Below are positions 1-8,550 of a DNA stretch of 40,981 bases, piece by piece. Within the stretch, counting starts at the first letter, position 1. The number at the start of each line of letters is the position of its first letter. The DNA comes from CAZAQB01 sp964487155 (GTDB lineage: Bacteria > Pseudomonadota > Gammaproteobacteria > Nitrococcales > Nitrococcaceae). Both the position numbers and the translations under genes were made by a program. Under the pieces are notes generated by a model. That model was not told the origin of the DNA, did not search any database, and was given only the letters and a program-made list of their open reading frames with translations. Location of the stretch: the NCBI GenBank assembly GCA_964487155.1, contig CAZAQB010000011.1:1-40981 (forward strand). Direction: 5' to 3'.

Positions 1-2183
1 AGCCCTGCCGCCCCCAGCAGCACCAGCAACAAGGGCCAGCCGGCGCTGCCGGTACCGCCGCTGGAGGGTGTGGAATCCGCGCGGCCGCCCAGGTTCCTCT
101 CTGTGGCCTCCTCTTCCTCTGGCGGCGGCGCGTCGGCCCGGGTGGTGACAGTGAAGGTATCCTCCACGCCACCCACCGCCAGGGTGGCATTGGTGACCGC
201 CCCCGGTATTGAAGATGCCGTCACCCGCACTCGCACCGAGGCCCCCTCGGCGGCCACGGTGTCCGGCGCGCTGGTAAAGGGGCCGCCATCCACCGAGTAG
301 GCCGCGCTGGGGGGGCCGCGCACGGAGATAGGCGCTGGCGCCGAGATGCCGGCGATGGTGACCGGTGCCGAAGTGAGCACCACACCGGGATCTACCCCGT
401 CCAAATCGGCGAAGGCGAAGCCGTCCGGCACCAGGTCGGCGGCACTGACCGTGGTGGTAACGCCGGCTGTGTTGTTGGCCACCACCGGATCGAACTGCTG
501 GCCGTCCACGGCGGCGCTGCCGGTGACACTGCCCGGCGAGGGGGCCAGCAGATCCACGGTCAGCACCGTGGACGAGGTGCCCCCCGGCGGCAGCGGACTG
601 GTCAGGATGCAGTCCACTTGGCCCGCGGTCGGCGAGGTCACGCCGCAGTCCCAGTCGCCGTTGCTGGTGCCCTCGAAGCCCACGCCCTGATCCAGGCTCA
701 GGCTCAGCCGGATGCCGGTGGCGACTCCCACCTGGGAGTCGATGACCGGGTCGCCGGTGGGGGTGGCGCCCGGGTGATTGTTCACCACGCTCACTTCATA
801 GGCGAGCGGAGCCCCCGCCGGCACGGACGCCCCGCCGTCGGCCAATACGGCGCCCAGGTCCACTTCTTCGGGCCCCGCCAGCTGGGCCACCTCCAGCCGC
901 TGGATGAGGAAACCATCGTCGTTGTCGCCCGCCTGCCACACCACCACCGGATCGCCGTCGGCGTCCACGGCAATGTCCGGTGCGTTCTGGCCGTCCACGG
1001 CGGCGGAGGCCGCGTCCGCGGCCGGGTCGTTGACCTGCAGCACCGGCGTCAGCGCCGCCGCCGCCGGGTCCAGCAACCGGGCCATGATATCCAGATTCTC
1101 CGCCCCCAGGGCGACCCAGGCGACCGCGAAGTCGCCGTCAGCATCGACCGACACCCGGGGCGCCGGCAACGGCCCTGCCGGGGCGGTGCCGCCGGTGTAG
1201 ACCGTCACCGCTGCCGCGGCCGGGCTGCCGTCGTTGTTGAGAACGCGGGCCCGCACCGTGCGCTGGCTGGGGGCGGCGGGGTCGGTGCCGTCCCACACCA
1301 CCACCGGGCCGGCGGGGCCCAGCGCCAGGTCGAAATCGTTGACGTCGCCCGCACCGTCGGAGACCTGCACGGCGGCGTCCGGCGCGGCCGGGTTGAAGGT
1401 CACCGGCTCGACGACGACCTCGGTGCCGGCGCTGTTGGACTGCAGCCACCCGCCCAGCACCACCCCGCCATCCGGCGAGGCCACCAGCTGAGGATTCGAC
1501 AGAATATCTCCCGACTGCGGAAGCTCCTCGTCCTCGGCGATGCAGACATCGTTCGCGTCGAAGGCCCGGGCACGCAGGGCGGGGGTGACGTCGTCCTGAT
1601 AGCCGATGCCCACCGTGTCGTCCGCCAGCAGCACGACGCTGGCGAAGGCGCCGTCGGTCACCGCGGTGGGGCAGTCGCTGGTGGTGGTGCCGTTCACCGC
1701 CACGGGAGTCCCCAGGCGGCTGCCGTCCGCGCCGAAGCGCTGGTAGAACAACGGCCTGACCGAGGCGTTACTGCCAATCACCGCCGGCCCGTGCCAGACC
1801 ACCACGAAGTTGCCGGCGGCATCCATGGCCACGTCGGGGCTCTCCTGGTCGCCGGTGTCGGCCGGGTTATTGACCTCGATGGGCGCGCCTCCCAGCGCCC
1901 GGCCGTCGGCGGCGTAGCGCTGGGCATAGACGCCCTTGCCGGCATCGTCGGCGTCGGTCCAGACCACCACCGAGCGGCCATCGGGGGCCCTGGCGACGGC
2001 CGGCTGATAGTCGGGCCGGTTGAAACGGGGCTGGTCGAACACCGGCACCTGGGCCTGGGGCACCACGGTCTCGCCGACGGCGCTCGCCGCCTGCGCCCCT
2101 GCCACGGCGGCCAGCAGCACGCCGGCGGTCAGCCCCGCCGGCAGCCAGCGGGGAGCGGACCTTCTAGAACTCCAAGCGCACAC
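1..2183 (-). CDS. Secreted repeat protein with DUF11-like domain and GlyGly-CTERM-like tail (3' end outside window)
   Basis: This frame is open from a GTG at 2183-2181 to the window edge, at least 727 codons. An in-frame TGA lies just upstream, so the GTG is the only good start; it overlaps the end of the preceding gene by 20 bases, suggesting co-translation. Residues 1-35 form a signal peptide (WLPAGLTAGVLLAAVAGAQA). Residues ~36-430 hold repeated blades with motifs such as DGRSVVVWTDA and AMDAAGNFVVVWHG, typical of bacterial surface beta-propeller-like repeats. Residues ~440-580 resemble a DUF11/CARDB-like Ig domain. The visible C-terminus runs GGTGSAGW then PLLLVLLGAAG, a Gly-rich stretch followed by a membrane helix, as in GlyGly-CTERM substrates of rhombosortase; the expected Arg cluster lies outside. 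I infer a secreted or surface-attached protein. Ligand unknown. Confidence 0.8.
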   Translation of the reverse strand, partial: MCAWSSRRSAPRWLPAGLTAGVLLAAVAGAQAASAVGETVVPQAQVPVFDQPRFNRPDYQPAVARAPDGRSVVVWTDADDAGKGVYAQRYAADGRALGGAPIEVNNPADTGDQESPDVAMDAAGNFVVVWHGPAVIGSNASVRPLFYQRFGADGSRLGTPVAVNGTTTSDCPTAVTDGAFASVVLLADDTVGIGYQDDVTPALRARAFDANDVCIAEDEELPQSGDILSNPQLVASPDGGVVLGGWLQSNSAGTEVVVEPVTFNPAAPDAAVQVSDGAGDVNDFDLALGPAGPVVVWDGTDPAAPSQRTVRARVLNNDGSPAAAAVTVYTGGTAPAGPLPAPRVSVDADGDFAVAWVALGAENLDIMARLLDPAAAALTPVLQVNDPAADAASAAVDGQNAPDIAVDADGDPVVVWQAGDNDDGFLIQRLEVAQLAGPEEVDLGAVLADGGASVPAGAPLAYEVSVVNNHPGATPTGDPVIDSQVGVATGIRLSLSLDQGVGFEGTSNGDWDCGVTSPTAGQVDCILTSPLPPGGTSSTVLTVDLLAPSPGSVTGSAAVDGQQFDPVVANNTAGVTTTVSAADLVPDGFAFADLDGVDPGVVLTSAPVTIAGISAPAPISVRGPPSAAYSVDGGPFTSAPDTVAAEGASVRVRVTASSIPGAVTNATLAVGGVEDTFTVTTRADAPPPEEEEATERNLGGRADSTPSSGGTGSAGWPLLLVLLGAAG

Positions 2184-4560
2184 CGAGGTTCACCGTATGT
2201 TGGGTAAATTCATTGCGGCCGAGCATCGTGTCGTACTGCAGGAACGCGATGCGGCCGCCCGGGAACACCGCCGTCAGTCCGGTGCCGAGGTTGAAATAGT
2301 CGCGATCCGGGGCGTCGGTGGGCACCCGGAACGCGGTGCCGGTGGGATCGTTCACGAACCGGGCCCCGATGTCCCGGCTATCGTCGGCGAACTCGTGGGC
2401 CCACTCCAGGCGCAGTTGGGGCAGCAGCACGCCGAAGCGGGTGTTGACGGCGTAGGACCCCTGTCCACCCAGGTGAGTGGTGAAGGAGTCGATGTCCTGC
2501 TCGTCGAACGCCAGGTTGATGCCTCCCACGCCGGTCTCGGTGTAGTCATCCACCGTGGCGTGGGTGTAGTTCAGCCGTAGCTGCGGGGTCAGGGTCAGGG
2601 GGCCGCGGCTGTAGTCGTAACCGGCATTCACCCCCAGAGATACCTCGAAGCCGTCGGGATCCGCCTCGGCGCTGGCCGCCCCCACCCCGGGCAGCACCAG
2701 CTCGCGCCGGGTGTCGTAGCCGTTCCAGCCCAGGGTGAGGATGCCGTCCACATAGAACTGCCGGGGCGCATACCAGGTGCCGAACAGCGAAGTGCTGAAG
2801 CCATCCACCTCGGTGCGGCCGGCGCCGCCGCTGAAATCGGCGTCCTTGGTCACGTACCCCAGCGCCGCGCCCGCCACCAGGCTGTCGGTGAAGCGGTAGT
2901 CCAGCCCGGCGGTCAGCCCCCGGGTGTCGAAGTCAAAGCCCAGCTCGCGGTTGGTGGTGTCCTGCTCGCCAAAACTCAGGGTGCCGCTGACGAAGGCGCC
3001 CCAGCGGGAGAAGCCGGCCTCGTCGGCGCTGGCGCCCCCGCCGCGGAGATCCTGGGCCAGGCCCGCCAGCAGCTTCCCGGGCAATGTGCCCCAGGCACCG
3101 CTGAGGTTGACGCCCTCGGCGCTGAAGCCGGTGGAGCCGGCCCGCAGGGCCTGCAGCCGGGCACCCAGGTTGCCGGCCTGCACCAGCACCGCCTCCACCG
3201 CCGCCGTGCCCATGGCTGCCACCTGCTGGGCGGCCAGGTCGGTCAGGGCATCGGCCAGCTGGTCCGGGGGAAGTTCCGCCAGGCCATCGCACAACGCCAG
3301 CAGGGCCGTCTCGTCGGCGGTCGGGGATTCGGCGGCGGGCAGAAGAATGGGCTCCTCGCTGGCGGCCAGGGCCTCGCAGGCGTTGTCCAGAGCCTCGGCC
3401 ACACCTCTCTGGGTGTCGTTCAGGCCGGGTTCCTCCGCCAGGGCCGTGGCGTTGACCGGAAAGCGCAGCCGGGAGCCGCCGCCGATGTCCGCCACCACGG
3501 TGAAGGCGGTGGTCAACACCGGCGTCACCGTGGTGCTGGCCCGGCCGGTGCCGTCGGTGGTGGTGGTCGGGCTGGTCACCACGGCCGCCCCCGTCGGCTC
3601 CACGGACCAGTTCACCGGCGCGCCCGCCACCGGCCCGCCCAGCCCGTCGTCCAGCCGCACAATGAATGGGGGGCTCTCGACCCCGGCCTGGTCCAGTTCG
3701 CTGGGCGCCGCCACCGGCTCGCCGACGGCGGCCACGGGGCGGTCGGCCGCCCCGGTGTTGATCTGGAATTGGACCGTCTGCCCCAGACCCTGGGGCACTG
3801 CCTCCACCAGCAACAGGCCGTTACCCACGCCTCCAACGCTCAGTGTGTTGGAGGCCGTGCCGTTGGCGTCGGTGTTGGTAGTGGCTGCCGACAGGGTACC
3901 GGCCGATGCCGGTGTCAGGCTCCAGGTGATTGCAAGCCCCGGCACCGGCGCTCCGCCGGGTCCGGTGACCTGGACGGTAAGGGGCGCCGGGGGAGTGCCG
4001 TCGGAGACATCCTGCCGGGCGCCGGCCACAGCGGCGGCGGTGACGCCAGCCTCGGGGTCGTCGTCCACCACCGTGACCGTCGCGGTGCTGGGGGTCGCCA
4101 GATCGAGGCCCACCGCGCTCCCCAGCACAACCTGGAAGCTCTCGCTGCCCTCCACCGCCAGGTCGTTCAGCAGATTGACGGTTATGGTGCGCTCGCCGCT
4201 CTCACCGCCGACCCAGGTGAGCGTGCCGGAGATGTCCACGTAGTCCGCGCCAGCGATCGCGCTGGCGGGGCTGAGGGTAAAATCGACAGTCTGGTTACCG
4301 CTGACGCCGGAGGTCACCGCCGGCTTGGTCACGGTCAGCGTGACACTGCCGGCGCCCTCGCTCACGGTCACCGACGACTGGGTGAAGCGCACCAGCCCGC
4401 CCCCGGTCACGGTGGCCAGGGGTGCCACCAGGGAACCATCACCGCCCGCATCCAGCCGGGGCAGCGACTGCGCATCGGCAGCCTGGGCAAGGGTCAGGGC
4501 CGCTGCAACGAGGACACCCCCGGCGAACAGACCTTGCCGGCGGACCGATGGCCACCCCAC
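2164..4560 (-). CDS. Calx-beta/Ig-like protein with autotransporter beta-barrel
   Basis: I choose the GTG at 4560-4558 (798 residues), with GAGGGGG about 12 bases upstream; in-frame starts further upstream (to 4686) add sequence with no signal-peptide character. Residues 1-32 are a signal peptide ending LAQAADAQS. Residues ~50-155 form a Calx-beta domain (VSEGAGSVTLTV, VEGSESFQVVL, TVTVVDDD). Two Ig-like domains of bacterial Big/invasin type follow (~160-255 and ~265-365). A helical linker with an LDNACEAL segment leads to a C-terminal outer-membrane barrel (~520-798) of autotransporter type, ending in a terminal Phe (NLGVRLEF). The short Ig region would be the passenger. The protein at 9198-10682 shares the linker-plus-barrel architecture, including the related segments GVLLPQLRLEWAHEF and GVLLPQVRLEWNHEF. 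Likely surface-exposed; function unknown. Confidence 0.85.
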   Translation of the reverse strand: MGWPSVRRQGLFAGGVLVAAALTLAQAADAQSLPRLDAGGDGSLVAPLATVTGGGLVRFTQSSVTVSEGAGSVTLTVTKPAVTSGVSGNQTVDFTLSPASAIAGADYVDISGTLTWVGGESGERTITVNLLNDLAVEGSESFQVVLGSAVGLDLATPSTATVTVVDDDPEAGVTAAAVAGARQDVSDGTPPAPLTVQVTGPGGAPVPGLAITWSLTPASAGTLSAATTNTDANGTASNTLSVGGVGNGLLLVEAVPQGLGQTVQFQINTGAADRPVAAVGEPVAAPSELDQAGVESPPFIVRLDDGLGGPVAGAPVNWSVEPTGAAVVTSPTTTTDGTGRASTTVTPVLTTAFTVVADIGGGSRLRFPVNATALAEEPGLNDTQRGVAEALDNACEALAASEEPILLPAAESPTADETALLALCDGLAELPPDQLADALTDLAAQQVAAMGTAAVEAVLVQAGNLGARLQALRAGSTGFSAEGVNLSGAWGTLPGKLLAGLAQDLRGGGASADEAGFSRWGAFVSGTLSFGEQDTTNRELGFDFDTRGLTAGLDYRFTDSLVAGAALGYVTKDADFSGGAGRTEVDGFSTSLFGTWYAPRQFYVDGILTLGWNGYDTRRELVLPGVGAASAEADPDGFEVSLGVNAGYDYSRGPLTLTPQLRLNYTHATVDDYTETGVGGINLAFDEQDIDSFTTHLGGQGSYAVNTRFGVLLPQLRLEWAHEFADDSRDIGARFVNDPTGTAFRVPTDAPDRDYFNLGTGLTAVFPGGRIAFLQYDTMLGRNEFTQHTVNLGVRLEF

Positions 4561-4844
4561 CGATTCTTCTATCCCCCTCGTGTCGAAGCGTCCCACCAAA
4601 GCCCCCTCACATCGCCAACCGGACAGACTTGCCTTTCTGGCCCGGCAGGCCGGCGGCATCAGCATCACACCGGCCAAACAGCCCAAGTATTACCCAGCAG
4701 CATGTCAGGTCAACGTTGCCGGCGCCGGTGAAAAATTGCTCCGTCCTGGCAGGCCATAAGTCCCGGAACCGGCGCGCCGGCCGGCTGCCCTTGACGGGCG
4801 CCGTGGAACCGCCGTGCACGGCTGCGATATGCTCCCGCGCCGAG

Positions 4845-4860
4845 AGGTGAATATTCACCT
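4845..4860. promoter_or_regulatory. Perfect 16-bp palindrome between divergent genes (candidate operator)
   Basis: AGGTGAATATTCACCT is a perfect palindrome in the intergenic stretch 4561-5092, between the divergent Calx-beta/autotransporter gene and the FecR-TPR-barrel gene. It is AT-rich compared with its surroundings. A homodimeric repressor or activator could read it and act on both genes. No regulator is encoded beside it. The bound protein is unknown. Confidence 0.45.
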
Positions 4861-4920
4861 TTGCTTACGGGCCTGCCGGGCCGCGGGCCACAGCCTCGCG
4901 GCACGTGCCCGGCCCGATGG

Positions 4921-4960
4921 CCGGGGCCGGGGCCGGGGCCGGAGCCGGCATGGGGGGGGG
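4921..4960. repeat. CCGGGG hexamer repeats and G9 tract upstream of the FecR-TPR-barrel gene
   Basis: Three perfect CCGGGG units (4921-4938) are followed by a degenerate unit and then nine consecutive G residues (4952-4960). The tract lies 133 bases upstream of the ATG at 5093, inside the divergent intergenic region. Simple tracts of this kind can slip and change promoter spacing. They can also arise from composition alone. The rest of 4561-5092 shows no gene I can support. Confidence 0.4.
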
Positions 4961-5092
4961 CAGTAAATTCGGGCTCAGGGGGCGCGGGGCACGCGGCGCT
5001 TCCCCGGAGTGTTCTTTTCGCCGGCGGCGGTCGCATGGACGGGTACGCGACGACCTGCCGCGGCATTTCAGTCCCGAGACAGGGAGGCCAGC

Positions 5093-8000
5093 ATGCTGGA
5101 AAGTCCACGCAGTTTCCTCGTGATCTTCATCCTTTTCATCGCACTGACCGCGAGCGGCGTGCAGGCCGCCGACCGCTGCACCGAGCCGGTAGCCCGGCTG
5201 GCAAGCCTGGAAGGCAACGTCACCCTGCAAACCGCCGGAAACGGCTCCTGGCAGCCCGCGGCGCCCGACCAGGGCCTGTGCGCCGGCGACGCCCTGCGTA
5301 CCGGGGCTCACAGCCGCGCCGCCCTGGTGCTCACCGACAAGAGCCTGGTGCGCCTGGACCAGCACTCCACACTGCGGCTGGTGAGTGCGCCGGAGGATCG
5401 CTCCACCCTGGCGGAGCTGCTGGAGGGCTTCCTCTACTTCTTCAGCCGCACCCCCCAGCAGCTGGAGCTGCGCAGCCCCTACCTGAACGCTTCGGTGGAC
5501 GGCACCGAGTTCGCCATGCAGGTGACCGGCGGAGCGGCCCGGGTGCTGGTGTTCGAGGGCGAGGTGCTGGCGGCCAACGGCGCCGGCCGGGTGAAGCTCA
5601 CCGCCGGCCAGGGGGCCGAGGCCGCCGGCGGTGCGCCGCTGCGCCTGCCCGCCCGCCGGGACGCGGTGGAGTGGGCGGCGCACTTCCCGCCGCTCGCCGT
5701 GCCCGGAGACCCGGCGGTCACGGGCAGCGCCGCCGCCGGCGCCCTGGCCGCGGCCCTGGAAACCGCCCGGGACGGCGACCTGCCCGGCGCCCTGGCGGAG
5801 CTGGACCAGGTGCCCGAGGCCCGTCGCGACGCCGGCTACCACGCCACCCGGGCCGGCCTGCTGCTCCAGGCCGGCGACGTGGCGGCGGCCCGGGACGCCC
5901 TGGACCGGGCGGAGGCAAACGGTCCCGAACCTGCCCTTGCGCCCGCCTTGCGCTCGGTCATCGCCCTGGTCACCGGGGACGAAGCGGAGACCCTGGCTCA
6001 GGCCCGGCAGGCAACCCAGCGCAATCCCGATTCTCCGGCCGCCTGGATCGCGCTGTCCTACGCCGAGCAGGCCCGCTTCCACCTGGACGCCGCCGTGGAG
6101 GCCGCCCTGGAGGCCGCCCGGCAGGCGGTGGGCGCCGCTCCCGCCAGCGCCCTGGCCCAGGGCCGGCGCGCCGAACTGCTGCTGGCCCAGGGCCGCTCCG
6201 GCGAGGCCCTGGAGGCGGCCCGGCGTGCGGTGGAACTGGACCCGCGCCTCGCCCCTGCGCACGCCGTGCTCGGCTTCGCCCACCTCAACCGCATCGAGCT
6301 GAGCGAGGCCCGCGGTGCCTTCCAGGCGGCCGTGGAGCGGGACCCGTCCGCCCCCCTGCCCCGCCTGGGCCTCGGCCTGGCGGACATCCGCGCCGGCCGG
6401 CTGGCCGAGGGCCGCCGCGCCCTGGAGACCGCCGTGGCCCTGGACCCCGGCCGCTCGCTGCTGCGCAGCTACCTGGGCAAGGCCTACTACGAGGAGCTGC
6501 GCGAGGGCGCCGCCGCCACCGAGTACGCCATTGCCCGGGAGCTGGACCCCGCCGACCCCACCCCCTGGTTCTACGACGCCATCCGCGAGCAGACCGCCAA
6601 CCAGCCGGTGGCGGCTTTGAAGGACCTGCAGGCCGCCCAGGATCGCAACGACAACCGGGCCGTGTACCGCTCCCGGCTGCTGCTGGACGACGACGCCGCG
6701 GCACGACAGGCTAGCCAGGGCCGCATCTACCGCGACCTGGGCTTCGAGGAGCTGGGCCTGCGCCAGGGCTGGCGCTCCGTGGCCAGCAATCCAGCCAACC
6801 AGTCGGGCCACCGGCTGCTCAGCGACATCTATGCCGCCCGCCCACGGCAGGACATCGCCCGGGTCAGCGAACTGCTCCAGGCCCAGCTGCTGCAGCCCCT
6901 GAGCCTGTCACCGGTGCCGCCTCAACTCGCCGAGAGCGAACTGCTGCTGGTGGAGCGCGGCGGACCAACGGCGCTGGGTTTCAACGAATTCAACCCGCTG
7001 TTCGTACGCAATGGCCTGGCGGTGCAGGCGGACGGCCTCTATGGCAGCAACGACACCTGGGCCAACGATCTGGTGCTCTCGGGAATCGGAGGTCCGGTTT
7101 CGTTCAGCGCCGGCCAGTTCCACTACGAGACCGACGGGTTCCGGGACAACAACGACCTGGAGCAGAACCTCTATAACGCCTTCCTTCAGGCCGAACTCAC
7201 CCCCTGGCTCAACGTTCAGGCCGAGTTCCGCCACCGGGACAGCGAGCATGGCGACCTCGAGCTGCGCTTCGACCCCGACGACTTCGATCCCCTCCAGCGC
7301 CGGCGGATCGACCAGAACACCGCGCGTCTCGGCCTCCGGCTGACGCCTGTGGTGGGCTCCCAGGTCCTGGTCTCGGCCATCCACAGCGACCGCGAGGAAG
7401 ACCTCGTGCAATCATCGGGGCCCTTGCCAGGCAGCCTCACCGTGGCCGACAACGAGCGCGATGGCTATCAGGTGGAGGGGCAGTACCTGCACTGGGGCGG
7501 CCCCCTGCAACTGCTCGCAGGCGGCGGCTTGCATCGCGACGACAGCGAGACGGACATCGAACTGCGGCTGCCCGTTCCCGTCTGCCCTCTGCCCAGCTGC
7601 GAATTCGAGGACGACGCCAGACTGGAACACACCAACGGGTATGTATACGGCCACGTGGAGTTGCCCGCATCCCTGCTCTGGACGGCAGGCGTCAGCTTCG
7701 ATGATTTCGAGGACGGCGAGGACGAGGTCCGGCGCTTCAACCCCAAACTCGGTCTGCAGTGGCGCCTGCTGCCGGGCCTGAACCTGCGGGCCGCCTGGTT
7801 CCGCACGGTCAAGCGGCCGATCCTGGCAAGCCAGTCTCTGGAGCCCACCCAGGTGGCCGGATTCAGCCAGTTCTTCGACGATGCCAACGGCACCAAGACG
7901 GAGGTCTACGGCTTCGGAGTCGACGCACGCCTGTCGCCGCAGCTCAACGCCGGCGCCGAGTACTTCCACCGGGAACTCGACTGGCCGATCTTCTCTTTGT

Positions 8001-8494
8001 CCAGCAACCGCGTCGAGCGCTTCCGCCGCGACGAGCACCTGGTGCGCAGCTACCTCTACTGGGCACCCGCCGAGCACTGGGCGCTGCGCGTGGAGCCGCA
8101 GTTCGAACGGTTTCTGCGGGGCGCGGATGACCCGGGCGTCATTCAGGCTGGTGATTTCCGGAAAGTGGAGACTATCCTTCTACCGATTTCCTTGCGGCGA
8201 TTCGGGCCGCATGGCCTGTTCGCAGAGATTACAGCGACCGGCGTGTCCCAGGAAATCGCACCTGAGCCGGGGGTCGAGCTGGAACGCGACGAGGATGACT
8301 TCGTGCTGATGGATCTGACTGCAGGCTACCGCCTGCCGAACCGCCAGGGCATCGTCAGCATCGCCGTGGAAAATATCTTCGACCGGGAATTCTTCTATCA
8401 GGACATCAACATGCAGTCGCCCGGCGCGCTCAGTCAGCCGCGTTTCATTCCGGATCGGCGAATCGTCGCGAAGGCCACCTTCGCCTTCCGGTGA
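5093..8494 (+). CDS. FecR-TPR-outer-membrane beta-barrel fusion protein
   Basis: The start is the ATG at 5093, with GGGAGG at 5081-5086 eight bases or less upstream, giving 1133 residues. Residues 1-26 are a signal peptide (FLVIFILFIALTASGVQA). Residues ~35-185 are a FecR-type domain with the typical core YLNASVDGTEF and VLVFEGEV, and Cys29 and Cys63. Residues ~225-600 are tetratricopeptide repeats, for example ARRAVELDPRLAPAHAVLG. Residues ~640-1133 are alternating beta-strands ending KATFAFR, like the barrel of TonB-dependent receptors, but no plug or TonB box is seen. TPR followed by barrel is the layout of BcsC/PgaA-type exporters, while FecR at the N-terminus is a sensing/periplasmic module in other families. 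I infer an outer-membrane channel with a periplasmic scaffold. A 56-base gap carrying a hairpin separates it from the cysteine-tailed small protein gene. Confidence 0.85.
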   Translation: MLESPRSFLVIFILFIALTASGVQAADRCTEPVARLASLEGNVTLQTAGNGSWQPAAPDQGLCAGDALRTGAHSRAALVLTDKSLVRLDQHSTLRLVSAPEDRSTLAELLEGFLYFFSRTPQQLELRSPYLNASVDGTEFAMQVTGGAARVLVFEGEVLAANGAGRVKLTAGQGAEAAGGAPLRLPARRDAVEWAAHFPPLAVPGDPAVTGSAAAGALAAALETARDGDLPGALAELDQVPEARRDAGYHATRAGLLLQAGDVAAARDALDRAEANGPEPALAPALRSVIALVTGDEAETLAQARQATQRNPDSPAAWIALSYAEQARFHLDAAVEAALEAARQAVGAAPASALAQGRRAELLLAQGRSGEALEAARRAVELDPRLAPAHAVLGFAHLNRIELSEARGAFQAAVERDPSAPLPRLGLGLADIRAGRLAEGRRALETAVALDPGRSLLRSYLGKAYYEELREGAAATEYAIARELDPADPTPWFYDAIREQTANQPVAALKDLQAAQDRNDNRAVYRSRLLLDDDAAARQASQGRIYRDLGFEELGLRQGWRSVASNPANQSGHRLLSDIYAARPRQDIARVSELLQAQLLQPLSLSPVPPQLAESELLLVERGGPTALGFNEFNPLFVRNGLAVQADGLYGSNDTWANDLVLSGIGGPVSFSAGQFHYETDGFRDNNDLEQNLYNAFLQAELTPWLNVQAEFRHRDSEHGDLELRFDPDDFDPLQRRRIDQNTARLGLRLTPVVGSQVLVSAIHSDREEDLVQSSGPLPGSLTVADNERDGYQVEGQYLHWGGPLQLLAGGGLHRDDSETDIELRLPVPVCPLPSCEFEDDARLEHTNGYVYGHVELPASLLWTAGVSFDDFEDGEDEVRRFNPKLGLQWRLLPGLNLRAAWFRTVKRPILASQSLEPTQVAGFSQFFDDANGTKTEVYGFGVDARLSPQLNAGAEYFHRELDWPIFSLSSNRVERFRRDEHLVRSYLYWAPAEHWALRVEPQFERFLRGADDPGVIQAGDFRKVETILLPISLRRFGPHGLFAEITATGVSQEIAPEPGVELERDEDDFVLMDLTAGYRLPNRQGIVSIAVENIFDREFFYQDINMQSPGALSQPRFIPDRRIVAKATFAFR

Positions 8495-8510
8495 CGGATG
8501 GCGTGCCCAC

Positions 8511-8529
8511 GGCATCTCGATGAGATGCC
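8511..8529 (+). other. Intercistronic hairpin before the small Cys-tailed gene
   Basis: GGCATCTC, loop GAT, GAGATGCC: a perfect 8-bp stem with a 3-base loop between the barrel gene stop (8494) and the ATG at 8551. No T-run of terminator length follows, only TT. It could be an mRNA-processing or stabilising element, or a partial terminator that sets different expression levels for the two genes. Confidence 0.5.
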
Positions 8530-8550
8530 TTCAACCCGAGGGGAGAAGCG

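Noticed and set aside
618..2207. Long plus-strand open frame of about 529 codons
   Set aside because: It lies antisense to the secreted repeat protein and its translation is Gly/Arg/His/Ala-rich with no domain. It is a shadow of high GC content.
5093..8494. Canonical TonB-dependent receptor
   Set aside because: The barrel resembles one, but there is no TonB box or plug domain; FecR and TPR modules occupy the N-terminal half.
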